A DNA stretch of 64,000 bases from a virus: positions 1-64,000 of IMG/VR virus record IMGVR_UViG_3300048011_000525. One strand, written 5' to 3'. The translations under genes and the position numbers were made by a program. Positions 11,862-20,853 of this stretch are shown here, in pieces. Below the pieces are notes generated by a model that was not told the origin of the DNA, did not search any database, and saw only the letters and a program-made list of their open reading frames with translations. Each line of letters opens with the position of its first letter. Position 1 is the first letter of the stretch.

Positions 11862-12155
11862 TTATTTAGTGTACACTCTTTGTCTTTGGGTAGGAGTTCG
11901 AATTTGTGCAGCTCGCGTGATGCCATTGGGTTTGTAGTCTTGTAGTTGCGGCTTGCCTACCCAATCGCTTGCTCCTTTGTGACGTTGATTGTTTAGTTGT
12001 GCTGCAAATGCATCTGCTTTTTGCTGTGCTAGTGTAGCTCTTGTGGTATGCTGATAAGGAGCAAGTAAACTGTCCTCGTCAAATATACGTTTGGTGGTGT
12101 TTATACTTTTTGAGTATGCATGTATTGCATAAATTTGTGTTGGTGCTTTTGCCAT
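11862..12155 (-). CDS. small basic late protein, 97 aa
   Basis: Lies 10 bp downstream of the protease gene in the same leftward unit. The 97-residue product is basic and Gln-rich (QQKADAFAAQLNNQRHKGASDW) and ends with TPTQRQRVYTK; no motif or family recognised. Position suggests a virion or assembly role. Confidence 0.65.
   Translation of the reverse strand: MAKAPTQIYAIHAYSKSINTTKRIFDEDSLLAPYQHTTRATLAQQKADAFAAQLNNQRHKGASDWVGKPQLQDYKPNGITRAAQIRTPTQRQRVYTK
11863..11870 (-). promoter_or_regulatory. late promoter box ACTAAATA
   Basis: Minus-strand ACTAAATA 20 nt upstream of the ATG at 11843, with a normal ribosome-binding site between. Confidence 0.6.
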
Positions 12156-12165
12156 TGTATTTTCC

Positions 12166-13809
12166 TTATGTTACTGTAAAGATATATGGACTAACGTTTG
12201 TTGTTAGTGGCTGTTTGCCATATCTACTGTATAGCATTCTGTTTGGGCTGCCCATTATACTATCTAATATGCGACCATAGTCTGTAGAGCTGCCTGTGTC
12301 GTACACAACAGCAGTACTATCTCCTATGATACGATCTTTTATTTGTGCAGGAGTTAAATTAGGATTTACTTGCAAATGCTGTGCTATTACTCCCGCAACT
12401 TGAGGTGCAGCCATCGATGTCCCGCCAATGCTGGTCACTCTAAAAAACAATCCTCCTAGTCCCGGAACACTGCTAACATCAACTGGATATTCAATAGTAG
12501 TGTAACCATCTGTTACTCTTGACGTTGCTGCTGTTATTTCTGAGCCTGGCGCCCATATGTTAACTCCTGGTCCTCTTGAACTAGAGCTTGCTGTTTGGTC
12601 TAGTGCTTTTTCTTGATCAGTATATGTCTCTGCAAGGTATGCACTAAAGCTATCGTCAATGTTACCTACCATAAAGCAGTTATCACTGTAAGGACTAGAT
12701 CCTCGGTGATAGTTATATGTATTACCATTAAACACCACAGTGTTATTATAATCACTGCCACCAACTACATCTATTTTATTATAGTTGTTGCCTGCTGCTA
12801 TACAGATGTGTATACCGTCTGTGATCATGTCTTCTACTTCTGCGTCAACGCTTGCTACACGAGTTGCTTGTCTAAAGAATGTATTTGAACCTGCATCGAT
12901 AAATCTATCTCTACTAACACCAGTAGCATCTTCTAGCTCACTTCTTGTGTTATAGTCCACACCGTAAGTCCAAGCAGTTCCTCTATAAACGCCCGTCGTA
13001 GGATCAGTACTAAGAGTAGCACCATAACCCCAGCTCATATTAACAACTGTAGGGCGGCCGTTAGTTTTATTATTGTGCCACAGTCTAATTGTATCAAATG
13101 CATCTGATATGCTAATGCCAGTGCCAGGGTCACTAGGGCCTTCTAGTCCTGCTAGTTTTTGTGAATATATGTGTGCGCCTTTAGCCCAGCCGTAGAGCTT
13201 ACCAGCAGCAATACTGGCGCAATGCGTACCATGGCCGTCATAGTCACCATAGTGATTAGCGTCTTGGGTTCCCGAAAGTCCGGACTCAGTGTACCAGTCT
13301 ATTTGTTGTAGCCTACTAGTAGTGCCACTATCAAACCAGTCAGGGTGTAGTGGGTCTATGCCTGAGTCTTGAATAACAACATCAACCCCTGTACCATCTA
13401 CAGCATATTCATACTGCCCTTCTATTTCTGTAAGTCTAGTAATACCATCTGTATCAACAAAGTTATTAGCGTCTGCCATACAACGTCTTAGGCCCCAATT
13501 ACGGTAGTCGCTTTGTAATCCACTGCCTCTATAGAACGTGCCTCGTTGTGAAGCATTTAGTCCAATACTAATATCGTCACGCTGTTCTGGGGGTATCTCT
13601 ACAGCACGTACTCTAGGGTCTTTGCGCAGCTCTTCTGCTTCTTCATCTGTAAGCATAAAGTGTGTTTGTATCTTAGAACCTAGGCGTGGGTTAGCAACGT
13701 CAACTGAGCGATCGGGTATAGGGCCTGCTCCACTGCTCGCAGTAATCTCTGCTTCTAGTGCGGGCAAGTCTTCTCGTGTGTTGGCTATTACTGTGTATTC
13801 TCTTTCCAT
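12166..13809 (-). CDS. subtilisin-like serine protease (peptidase S8), 547 aa
   Basis: The complete S8 triad is present: Asp148 in VIQDSGID, His193 in DGHGTHCASIAAG, Ser465 in GGTSMAAPQVAGV, with Asn341 (AAGNN) for the oxyanion hole. Residues 1-75 look like an I9-type propeptide or a docking domain; there is no signal peptide, which suits a virion or cytoplasmic location. It is far longer than the prohead protease of T4 (gp21) and belongs to another clan. Sitting between a fibre-like protein and small virion-type proteins, it may process structural proteins or digest host surface protein during entry. Start ATG 13809 overlaps the upstream stop. Confidence 0.88.
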   Translation of the reverse strand: MEREYTVIANTREDLPALEAEITASSGAGPIPDRSVDVANPRLGSKIQTHFMLTDEEAEELRKDPRVRAVEIPPEQRDDISIGLNASQRGTFYRGSGLQSDYRNWGLRRCMADANNFVDTDGITRLTEIEGQYEYAVDGTGVDVVIQDSGIDPLHPDWFDSGTTSRLQQIDWYTESGLSGTQDANHYGDYDGHGTHCASIAAGKLYGWAKGAHIYSQKLAGLEGPSDPGTGISISDAFDTIRLWHNNKTNGRPTVVNMSWGYGATLSTDPTTGVYRGTAWTYGVDYNTRSELEDATGVSRDRFIDAGSNTFFRQATRVASVDAEVEDMITDGIHICIAAGNNYNKIDVVGGSDYNNTVVFNGNTYNYHRGSSPYSDNCFMVGNIDDSFSAYLAETYTDQEKALDQTASSSSRGPGVNIWAPGSEITAATSRVTDGYTTIEYPVDVSSVPGLGGLFFRVTSIGGTSMAAPQVAGVIAQHLQVNPNLTPAQIKDRIIGDSTAVVYDTGSSTDYGRILDSIMGSPNRMLYSRYGKQPLTTNVSPYIFTVT

Positions 13810-15644
13810 TATGCGTACTGATTAGTCTCCATAAACACTTGTACCAGCGACCCTCCTGCGTATAGCAGTTGAAATTTAAATACCTTTTGACCTGTTCCGG
13901 TACCTACAGGTGCTAAACTGTTTAGAGTTTCACTATTACCGTTTACTGTTACTGCATTAATATTAAGACCGCTAAGAGCATACAGATTAAATGTATAAAT
14001 CTTATCAGTGGTAGTGGGTACATTTGTAAATGCAATAGTCCTATTGCCGGAGGTAGCAAAATCATATGCAGTCTGTGTGTTAGATGTGTCTATTGTTATT
14101 TCAGTTGCAGTAGCAGTAGCTTGTCCAACTTTATAACCAACTAATCCAGTGTCAAAAGTCATAGTCGGCGCTTTAATTATTAAATCGTCAGTATAATTTA
14201 TAACAGCACCGTTTGTTGTTAAATTTCCGCTAAGATCAAATGTTAAGGTGCTGCCAAACTGTCCGCTATCAAATTCAAACAACTCTCCAAAGCTATTACC
14301 ATAAGGTCCGCTAAACTTAACTTTCCATTCTCCGTTTCTGTTGCCGCCATTATCAGCACCATCTAGGATAGTGTCTATTACAATATTGCCGCCGTTGGCA
14401 GCGTCGAGAATAATACCGTCTGGTGCGTCGAGTGTGATTGTGCTTGCACTTGTGATACTAGGCGCACCTGTTCCTGCATTTGCATATGTAGTTGCTGTAA
14501 TAGTTCCTACGTTTGTAATATCGTTTGTTGCTGCATCAAGAGTGCCTCCTAATGTAGGAGTTGTATCATCTACAACTTCTCCGCCTCCAACACCTGATAA
14601 GTCCGGTGGCGTATAAGTAAACTGCCCTGTAGAGTTACTATAAGACAGTGCGCCTCCGCCGCTTGCTGCATTTGAAACTACGCTTATATCAGTTAACGCA
14701 ATAAAGTCACTTACAAGAGCAGGACGGAATGTAAACGTACCGTTGCTATAACTTAAACTACCGCCGGCACTTGCTGCACTAGTTGTTACACTAAAACTAT
14801 TTAAATTTGCATACGTAGATAAGTCAGGTGGTGTAAATGTAAACACACCTAAAGTATTATCATATGCTAAACTGCCGGCGCCGCTTGCTGAACCGTTAGT
14901 AGCACTTAAATCAGTTAATTCAATTCCACTTTGCGCTACTGGTGCAGCAACATTAATCCATTGTCCACTATTGTATCCTAGTAGTTGTCCGTCTTGCGGC
15001 GTTGTTATAACAGTATCGCTTAGTTGACTTAACGACGGCAAAGATGTCGATACCTCTATGTCTCCAGTAAGATTAACACCAACTGTTACATTAGTGCCGC
15101 CTACAATTTCTACCTGAGATGTATCACCTTCAGAATCTGTTAGTGTTATATTCGCTCCGCTGTCACCTATACTAGCAGCTATTGAATATGTAGTATCTGT
15201 ATTTACAAACCCGGCAACAGTAGTGTTAACCCAATTAGTTCCGTCCCATTCTAGTAGCTGTCCTGCTACTAGTGGATTTGTTTCTGTGTCAACATCACCG
15301 ATGCTATTAATAGTACTAATGTCAATTGATAACCCGTCTAAGTCTGGAGCATTAATTAAATCATTATAGTCGCCGCTGAATAATAAATTAGTTGCATCAG
15401 AAAGCTGATTGATGTCGGTCGGTACAGTGGGTTTATTAGTTAAGTCGTTGTAGTTACCACTAAAGGTGTTAGCAGTGACCCAGGCCCTATCTGCCATAAC
15501 AATAGAGTCTGACTGGTTTGCAGTGTATATTCTTAATGTGTTTTGACCTGCGTCAAAAAATATTTCACCTGACTCACCACTAAGTGTATCAAGGCTTCTT
15601 GATGTTCTTTTTTCTAATCTTATACTTCGTATTGGTAATGGCAT
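13809..15644 (-). CDS. tail-fibre-like structural protein, 611 aa
   Basis: The start is set at 15644 (MPLPIRSIRLEKRTS) because AAAGGA lies upstream and a late box lies at 15667-15674; the frame is open further up. It contains fibre repeats: YNDLTNKP near residue 65, LSDxxxTxPxDGQLLxYxxxxW(V/I)N twice, and three copies of a FTPPDLS...SGGGxLSYSN unit between about 260 and 370. Such repeats are typical of phage tail fibres and long virion proteins. The C-terminal 150 residues are a separate beta-rich domain. Likely host-recognition or decoration fibre. Confidence 0.75.
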   Translation of the reverse strand: MPLPIRSIRLEKRTSRSLDTLSGESGEIFFDAGQNTLRIYTANQSDSIVMADRAWVTANTFSGNYNDLTNKPTVPTDINQLSDATNLLFSGDYNDLINAPDLDGLSIDISTINSIGDVDTETNPLVAGQLLEWDGTNWVNTTVAGFVNTDTTYSIAASIGDSGANITLTDSEGDTSQVEIVGGTNVTVGVNLTGDIEVSTSLPSLSQLSDTVITTPQDGQLLGYNSGQWINVAAPVAQSGIELTDLSATNGSASGAGSLAYDNTLGVFTFTPPDLSTYANLNSFSVTTSAASAGGSLSYSNGTFTFRPALVSDFIALTDISVVSNAASGGGALSYSNSTGQFTYTPPDLSGVGGGEVVDDTTPTLGGTLDAATNDITNVGTITATTYANAGTGAPSITSASTITLDAPDGIILDAANGGNIVIDTILDGADNGGNRNGEWKVKFSGPYGNSFGELFEFDSGQFGSTLTFDLSGNLTTNGAVINYTDDLIIKAPTMTFDTGLVGYKVGQATATATEITIDTSNTQTAYDFATSGNRTIAFTNVPTTTDKIYTFNLYALSGLNINAVTVNGNSETLNSLAPVGTGTGQKVFKFQLLYAGGSLVQVFMETNQYA

Positions 15645-15666
15645 AATAAAAATATTCCTTTGCTTG

Positions 15667-15683
15667 TATTTAGTCACTAAATA
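15667..15683. promoter_or_regulatory. back-to-back late promoter boxes
   Basis: TATTTAGTCACTAAATA is a perfect 17-bp palindrome that presents ACTAAATA on both strands, serving the leftward fibre gene and the rightward gene at 15700. Confidence 0.7.
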
Positions 15684-15699
15684 ATACAAAGGAGTATCT

Positions 15700-15954
15700 A
15701 TGTCAGACCCAAAAAAATTTAAACCTTATTATATTATTTGCGCTCACAGTAAAAAAGCAAATAAGATTAGAGAGCAACGACTGTCTACAGAATTAGAACG
15801 TATGAAAAAACCTGGAAGTCTAATTGAAGCTAAGGAACGTACTAAGAATTTTACTACTAGTTTAAATGAATCAAATACACTAAATGTAGATGACTGGAAG
15901 CCTTTATTATTTCTGCAACATACTGAAACAAAAAGACTGCCAGTTGAAGTTTAG
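15700..15954 (+). CDS. small basic late protein, 84 aa
   Basis: Starts behind AAAGGAG and a late box at 15676-15683. The 84-residue product is Lys-rich and helical (KKANKIREQRLSTELERMKKPG) with no known motif. It stands alone on the plus strand between leftward units. Function unknown. Confidence 0.65.
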   Translation: MSDPKKFKPYYIICAHSKKANKIREQRLSTELERMKKPGSLIEAKERTKNFTTSLNESNTLNVDDWKPLLFLQHTETKRLPVEV

Positions 15955-15964
15955 TTAATTACAA

Positions 15965-15972
15965 TATAAATA
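15965..15972 (+). promoter_or_regulatory. late promoter box TATAAATA, 4 nt from ATG
   Basis: Perfect late box; only CATT separates it from ATG 15977, so the mRNA should be leaderless. Confidence 0.65.
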
Positions 15973-15976
15973 CATT

Positions 15977-16147
15977 ATGACACAGCGTAAAGTATACTCA
16001 ACATCAAATTCACCTGCTAGTAGAAACGGCAACTACTCAGTAAGTTTAGATTTTTCAAAAGGCAGTCGAGGAACGGTTACTATTCAACAGCAACCCGAAC
16101 GTACTACCTTTACTAAAAAAGAACGTAAAGTAAACTATAAAAAGTAA
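15977..16147 (+). CDS. small basic protein, 56 aa, predicted leaderless
   Basis: ATG 15977 lies 4 nt after TATAAATA, so transcription should start at or next to the ATG. The 56-residue product is basic (MTQRKVYSTSNSPASRNGNYS...KKERKVNYKK) with no recognised family. It ends where the convergent acetyltransferase-like gene ends. The good promoter and basic composition support a real gene. Confidence 0.55.
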   Translation: MTQRKVYSTSNSPASRNGNYSVSLDFSKGSRGTVTIQQQPERTTFTKKERKVNYKK

Positions 16148-16600
16148 TTAACTGTATTCGAAGTTTTGACACTCGTTACCTCGTTCTAACAAACGAGCAC
16201 CATTTTTAATGTGGAACTTTTCTGCCATTTCAGTTAGAGGACTTAGGGTAACGAAGCGTTTACATCCTCGCACATCACGAACAAAGTCTCTAGCAGCAAA
16301 CACTATGTCTCTACCTGCTCCGCGATCATAACTCCACACAGTATAAAATACTGCAATTCGAGGAGGTACAGTTTCGTCTGCACAAGCAGCTTGACTCCAT
16401 AAGTCGAGTTCTTGTTCTGTAATAGGAACATCATTAGTATATGCACAACAGATTACTGCACGTACTTTGGATTCATCTTCGTTATACAAGACAAATGCTT
16501 CTCTACCTAAACTAGTTCTAAAGTTTGCACTAAGGTGCGGACGCACAGGATCATCATTGAATAGATACCACAGCTCGTGACTGTCTACGATTTTTAACAT
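16148..16600 (-). CDS. GNAT-like acetyltransferase, 150 aa
   Basis: The N-terminus MLKIVDSHELWYLFNDDPVRPHLS is followed by a beta-sheet core (VRAVICCAYTNDVP, RIAVFYTVWSYDRGAGRDIV) and ends with LSPLTEMAEKFHIKNGARLLERG, where A.KFH.KNGA matches motif B of GNAT acetyltransferases. Length fits the family. Substrate unknown. It lies just downstream of the gp41 helicase gene in the replication unit, as small conserved proteins do in related marine phages. Confidence 0.55.
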   Translation of the reverse strand: MLKIVDSHELWYLFNDDPVRPHLSANFRTSLGREAFVLYNEDESKVRAVICCAYTNDVPITEQELDLWSQAACADETVPPRIAVFYTVWSYDRGAGRDIVFAARDFVRDVRGCKRFVTLSPLTEMAEKFHIKNGARLLERGNECQNFEYS

Positions 16601-16612
16601 GTTTACTACCTT

Positions 16613-18046
16613 TTAGTCGTTGTCGAGATTGTTTAAGAAACTTCTCAGTTTGCTTGAATCTGTTTCAGCACGTATCTTACCTGCTGTTGCACCCTCTGCT
16701 GGATCTTCACGTGGAGTATCACTAGCTGTAACTGTGTTTCTCTTGATTGACTCAAGAACACTGTTGCCTGTGCTTTGTGGTGCGCTACTATAGCCGCCAT
16801 CATCATCTTCACCTAGATCTACAATACGTAGTGTGTCTACATCAAAGCCTAGATCAACTTTCATACCTACACCGCTACTACTACGTGTCTTCATTAACTG
16901 GATCTGATAACGTCCACGTTCACGCATTGCCCTACTAGTAAAGATACCAATCAAGTTGTCTGCTGTGTTAATTTTACTAATACCGCCGGAGATATGCGAG
17001 TGATCAAACTCAATCTCTTCTACACTTGATCTGTTCAACTGTGACGCTGTAACAAAGATAGTATTAAGTTCCATAGCCAAGTTACGTAACTCTTCCGATA
17101 CATACTTGTCTTTCACAAACAAGTTCTCTGCACTAATCTTTTGTCCGATTGGATGCATCAAGTCTAGATAGTCAATTAGTAGTACGTCTACTTTGCGTCC
17201 TGTTTTAATCTCATACTCTTTTAAGTACGCTCTAACATCGTTTGCGTTCTTGCCTGTGGGCATATATTTGACCTGGAACGCACCTGACTTCTTGCCAATC
17301 ATCTTAACTTTCATCTGTACATCATCAATGCTCTTAAAGATGTCACGACTTGGAATCTCACTTACCATAGCATCAAGGCGCATACCTACTAAGTTCTCAC
17401 TAAGCTCGAATGTTAAGTACATTACGTTAAGTCCTTGCAAGCACCAGTTCACTCCTAGGTTTGCCATAAACAAACTCTTACCTGAACCCGACCCACCTGC
17501 AAAGATATTCAGTTCGCCCCTGTTGAATCCGCCAAACAGTTTCTTGTCTAGTGTGGGCCAGCCTGTACTAATCTGTCCGTTCTTGTCTTTGATTGCTTCT
17601 AGTCTGCTCTTAGGATCAGCAAAGTAATCTGTGCCCAAGTCTTTCTGCAAGCCAATCTGTACAGCCTGCTTGACTAGATCTTCACATGCACCATACTCGC
17701 CACTCTCTAACAAGTCAGCACTCTTGAGAATAGCAGCCTCTAGTGCTTTGTGCTTACTGAATGTTTCAAAGTCCTGCAACAACCAGTCATAGTGATTCTC
17801 TTGTAGTTGCCCTGGGTCTTTCAAATTAGTGTCTGTAGCAGCGTTCACCATATCAAATGTAGGCAGTGCGTTATGCTCTTCTACATACGTTTTAATAAAC
17901 TTAGCTGGCTCTACCAAACGTCTATCAAATGTTTGCGGATCAAATACACCCTGACAGCGCACAAAGCTCTCAGCATCTGTCATAAACATTTCTAGATATA
18001 CCTTCTGTATATCATATCCGTAATCTGTGTTTTGTCTAGTTGTCAT
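16613..18046 (-). CDS. 41: replicative DNA helicase, T4 gp41 (DnaB-like), 477 aa
   Basis: The C-terminal RecA fold carries Walker A GGSGSGKS (184-191), the catalytic Glu region YLTFELSE (210-216) and Walker B VDVLLIDYLDL, plus ASQLNR and the arginine-finger end typical of DnaB/gp41. The N-terminal 140 residues are the helical primase-interacting domain. Length matches T4 gp41 (475). It unwinds the lagging-strand template with the gp61 primase encoded 3 kb upstream. Start overlaps the end of the carbamoyltransferase gene by 11 bp. Confidence 0.93.
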   Translation of the reverse strand: MTTRQNTDYGYDIQKVYLEMFMTDAESFVRCQGVFDPQTFDRRLVEPAKFIKTYVEEHNALPTFDMVNAATDTNLKDPGQLQENHYDWLLQDFETFSKHKALEAAILKSADLLESGEYGACEDLVKQAVQIGLQKDLGTDYFADPKSRLEAIKDKNGQISTGWPTLDKKLFGGFNRGELNIFAGGSGSGKSLFMANLGVNWCLQGLNVMYLTFELSENLVGMRLDAMVSEIPSRDIFKSIDDVQMKVKMIGKKSGAFQVKYMPTGKNANDVRAYLKEYEIKTGRKVDVLLIDYLDLMHPIGQKISAENLFVKDKYVSEELRNLAMELNTIFVTASQLNRSSVEEIEFDHSHISGGISKINTADNLIGIFTSRAMRERGRYQIQLMKTRSSSGVGMKVDLGFDVDTLRIVDLGEDDDGGYSSAPQSTGNSVLESIKRNTVTASDTPREDPAEGATAGKIRAETDSSKLRSFLNNLDND

Positions 18047-19523
18047 TATCAGCCTTCGTGAATACCTTTACTCCATACATTATAGCAAAGTCTTGTGCAT
18101 CTGTCAAGTCATTTACTATAGGGTCACCTTTAATATTAAGCGAAGTATTTAACAGTATTGGACATCCAGTAGACTCATACCAGGCTTCTAACAGTTTTCT
18201 AATTCCGCTATTGTCTTTATGTACCACCTGGACTCTAGATGTACCGTCTGCGTGTACGATGGAAGGATACAAGTTTGGATTTTTGCAACGGGCGGTAAAC
18301 TGCATATATTCATTTGCTCTCCCGTCAAAGTGTTCGTCATAATGCTCTGACAGGATAACTGGAGAAAATGGTCTGAATCGCTGTCGCTGTTTGATGTCAT
18401 TGACTCTGTCTTTGATGTCACTACCACGAGGGTCAGCAAGAAGACTCCTATTACCAAAAGCCCTAGGCCCAAACTCCGCCCTACCATTCGCAACGCCTGC
18501 GATTCCCGTTTTCTTGAGTTCGCTAATCGTTTCTTCAACCGGATACTCTCCTTCGATGTTGTAGCCTAAGTACGCATGATCCATAGGCAGTGTTTGTTTC
18601 TTGTGTGCTAGTACAGCACCAATAGCACTTCCAGCATCGCCCGGGTTGGGCATAATCCATACGTTGTCAAAAAATCTATAGGCCAAAGCATTAGCACTAC
18701 AGTTTAGTGCGCACCCTCCCATTAGTACTAAATTCTTACTAGGGCAATTTCGACTAGCCCATAGTAACGTGTTAATTAATACGTACTCATATACCTTCTG
18801 GGTAGCAGCAGCAATGTCAAACATGTCCTGCTCTGTAGTAAGATCCGGGCGCCACCATTTACACCCTCGGTGTAGGTTGTGCTTTATCTTAATACAAGGA
18901 TTATACCCTATACCTTCTTTGTCAATAAAGTCATTGAGTATGTCCATAAACAATCTGTCAGGGTTACCATATGCTGCCATACCCATAAGAATGTATTCGT
19001 CTTCGTTAGGCTTAAGACCTATTCTTTGTGTGAGAGCTGAATACCAAAGTCCGATAGAGTGTGGGTATCCTTGCGAGTAGACTTTCTTAAGTCCGTGTTC
19101 TTTAGAGGCGTTCCAGATGGTAAGGGTGTCGAACTCTCCAATACTATCAATACAGGCAACAGTAGCTTCTGTATAATCACTAGTATAAAAACCGGCAGCA
19201 GCATGGGCAAGGTGATGATCAGTATAGCGAATAGGAGCAGATATATCATACTGTCGAAGATAACGATTAATATTGTTTTCCCTAAAGTTCCAGCCTTGTC
19301 CTGCTCGAAGCTGTCTAAGAGTTTTTCTAAAGGGTCTTTCGTACCAAATAATTTCATCAGGTTCTCCCCATTGACGTGCATAGTTAATTATCTCTTTGTT
19401 GAGGTGCGCATCATTCTTAACTCTACTGAAGCGTTCTGTGTGACTAGCAAACTCTAGTCCTTCATTGTTGAACACTGCTAGTGCAGCATCGTGACTGTTT
19501 GCTGATATTCCCCAAGTTATCAT
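18036..19523 (-). CDS. carbamoyltransferase (NodU/CmcH/TobZ family), 495 aa
   Basis: The N-terminus MITWGISANSHDAALAVF is the HSP70/actin-like Kae1-type fold with DxHLAHAA near residue 102 (TDHHLAHAAAGF, metal-binding His), and the C-terminal YrdC-like domain shows RAEFGPRAFGNRSLLADPRG. Such enzymes move a carbamoyl group from carbamoyl-phosphate via a carbamoyl adenylate to a hydroxyl of a sugar or antibiotic. It overlaps gp41 downstream and a 2OG oxygenase upstream, so it is expressed with replication genes. The acceptor may be a modified nucleotide or a glycan; context does not settle it. Confidence 0.88.
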   Translation of the reverse strand: MITWGISANSHDAALAVFNNEGLEFASHTERFSRVKNDAHLNKEIINYARQWGEPDEIIWYERPFRKTLRQLRAGQGWNFRENNINRYLRQYDISAPIRYTDHHLAHAAAGFYTSDYTEATVACIDSIGEFDTLTIWNASKEHGLKKVYSQGYPHSIGLWYSALTQRIGLKPNEDEYILMGMAAYGNPDRLFMDILNDFIDKEGIGYNPCIKIKHNLHRGCKWWRPDLTTEQDMFDIAAATQKVYEYVLINTLLWASRNCPSKNLVLMGGCALNCSANALAYRFFDNVWIMPNPGDAGSAIGAVLAHKKQTLPMDHAYLGYNIEGEYPVEETISELKKTGIAGVANGRAEFGPRAFGNRSLLADPRGSDIKDRVNDIKQRQRFRPFSPVILSEHYDEHFDGRANEYMQFTARCKNPNLYPSIVHADGTSRVQVVHKDNSGIRKLLEAWYESTGCPILLNTSLNIKGDPIVNDLTDAQDFAIMYGVKVFTKADNDN

Positions 19524-20074
19524 CTGTTGTTTAAATTTAAGTTAAAGTTAGCAATGCATCTAGGTCCTAATTTAGGAATTCCAGCACCGTGAGGAATAAG
19601 TCCGTTAAATATTACACATCTTCCTTTCTTTGGTGTTACACTGCTAATTATAGTTTCGTAATCATCATCGTAGAATACAGTATCACCATCTGCATCATTT
19701 ACGTAATATATTAAACTTGTATGAGGGAAGTTTAAGTCAACATGCGGATCGTGATTTTTTAACTCTGTGTCATACGGAGTTGTTAAAAACAATCTTGCAA
19801 ATATAATATCACCTAGTGCATACCCTAATCGATTAACTACACTTACAGGTATAGTACTAAAGTTAGCCAGGTGAGGAGATAACTCTGCACTGCTTTTTAA
19901 TATATGCTTGAAGCTCATTGGACTTACTCCGTCTCGACGAGCAGTACCTTCATACTTTGCAGTCCAAGGTAATCCATTTTCGATCTCGCATCCTTTAGTC
20001 ATTCCCAAGCATAATGCTTCAAAGTAATCTTGATAAAACTCAGGAATACAATCGTCAATTATATCTAAATCCAT
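19520..20074 (-). CDS. 2-oxoglutarate/Fe(II) oxygenase, 184 aa
   Basis: The metal triad is visible: H111-x-D113 in DPHVDLNF and distal H162 in GLIPHGAG, with R172 positioned to bind 2-oxoglutarate. The fold and length resemble prolyl-4-hydroxylase-type oxygenases common in marine phages. It hydroxylates an unknown target. The ATGA overlap with the carbamoyltransferase gene suggests the two act in sequence: hydroxylation could create the hydroxyl that is then carbamoylated (inference). Confidence 0.82.
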   Translation of the reverse strand: MDLDIIDDCIPEFYQDYFEALCLGMTKGCEIENGLPWTAKYEGTARRDGVSPMSFKHILKSSAELSPHLANFSTIPVSVVNRLGYALGDIIFARLFLTTPYDTELKNHDPHVDLNFPHTSLIYYVNDADGDTVFYDDDYETIISSVTPKKGRCVIFNGLIPHGAGIPKLGPRCIANFNLNLNNR

Positions 20075-20089
20075 TTGTAAAGTACTTTC

Positions 20090-20734
20090 CTACTTATGTT
20101 CTACAATCAAATAATAAATGTCGTTATACATTTTCGATTGCGCATAGCTACTTATTTTAAGTCCTGCTTGATCAACTATTTCTCTAAAGTCGTCTGGGCA
20201 TGACCCTTGTGAATTCTCTTGCAAAATAATTTGTCCTTGGGGATGCAACAGTGGCTTAATCATTTTATAAAACTGTTTATGCGATTCCCATTCTGCATCT
20301 ACTAGTACATCTTCAACATGTTTGTGCTCTTTAATATTAAATCCTAAACACTTTGTTGCAGAGTCAGTATCCTTCCAATGAGGCGGATTGCCTACAACTA
20401 CATTATACTGTTGTGATAACGGAATAGATTCTAATGTATGTCCTTCGTAAATAGAAATATTATTAATAAAATTACTGTTGTCACGTGTTCTTTCTAGCAT
20501 TTCAATTGCAGGCAAGTACATGTCATTAAAAGAAATATTTTTACAGATGTCTGAGGCAAGCATTCCGTACCCAATAAATCCTGGTCCTGAACACCATTCT
20601 AACATATTATCAACAGTGCCGTGCCATTCTTTAATTACATCTATATATTCTAATGCAAAGTAGTCGCCGCCACCATTTGTTTCATTTGTGTAATATACAT
20701 CAAAATTGTTGATGCGCCATATGTAATCAATCAT
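20090..20734 (-). CDS. SAM-dependent methyltransferase with NPPH motif, 214 aa
   Basis: SAM-binding motif I is MLEWCSGPGFIGYGML (44-59); motif IV is VVGNPPHW (113-120), the NPPY-type signature of enzymes that methylate planar amino groups (HemK/PrmC-, PrmB- or N6-adenine types). No target-recognition domain is present, so a protein or small-molecule target is more likely than a DNA site. The start overlaps a 40-residue gene upstream as ATGA. Confidence 0.78.
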   Translation of the reverse strand: MIDYIWRINNFDVYYTNETNGGGDYFALEYIDVIKEWHGTVDNMLEWCSGPGFIGYGMLASDICKNISFNDMYLPAIEMLERTRDNSNFINNISIYEGHTLESIPLSQQYNVVVGNPPHWKDTDSATKCLGFNIKEHKHVEDVLVDAEWESHKQFYKMIKPLLHPQGQIILQENSQGSCPDDFREIVDQAGLKISSYAQSKMYNDIYYLIVEHK

Positions 20735-20853
20735 TTGTAAATAAAAGGATCCCGTTTACTAAGTTCTTCTAAACGCTTTTTTAATTCTTTCTTTTCTTTG
20801 TAACGTGCATAAGGTGTCTTTAACCATTCCCAAAATCTTTTTATGTAAACCAT
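20731..20853 (-). CDS. small basic protein, 40 aa, coupled to primase
   Basis: A 40-residue frame (MVYIKRFWEWLKTPYARYK...) begins inside the last codons of the primase gene and ends in an ATGA overlap with the methyltransferase gene. It is helical and strongly basic. Overlaps at both ends support real translation. It might be a small replication accessory; no family recognised. Confidence 0.6.
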   Translation of the reverse strand: MVYIKRFWEWLKTPYARYKEKKELKKRLEELSKRDPFIYK

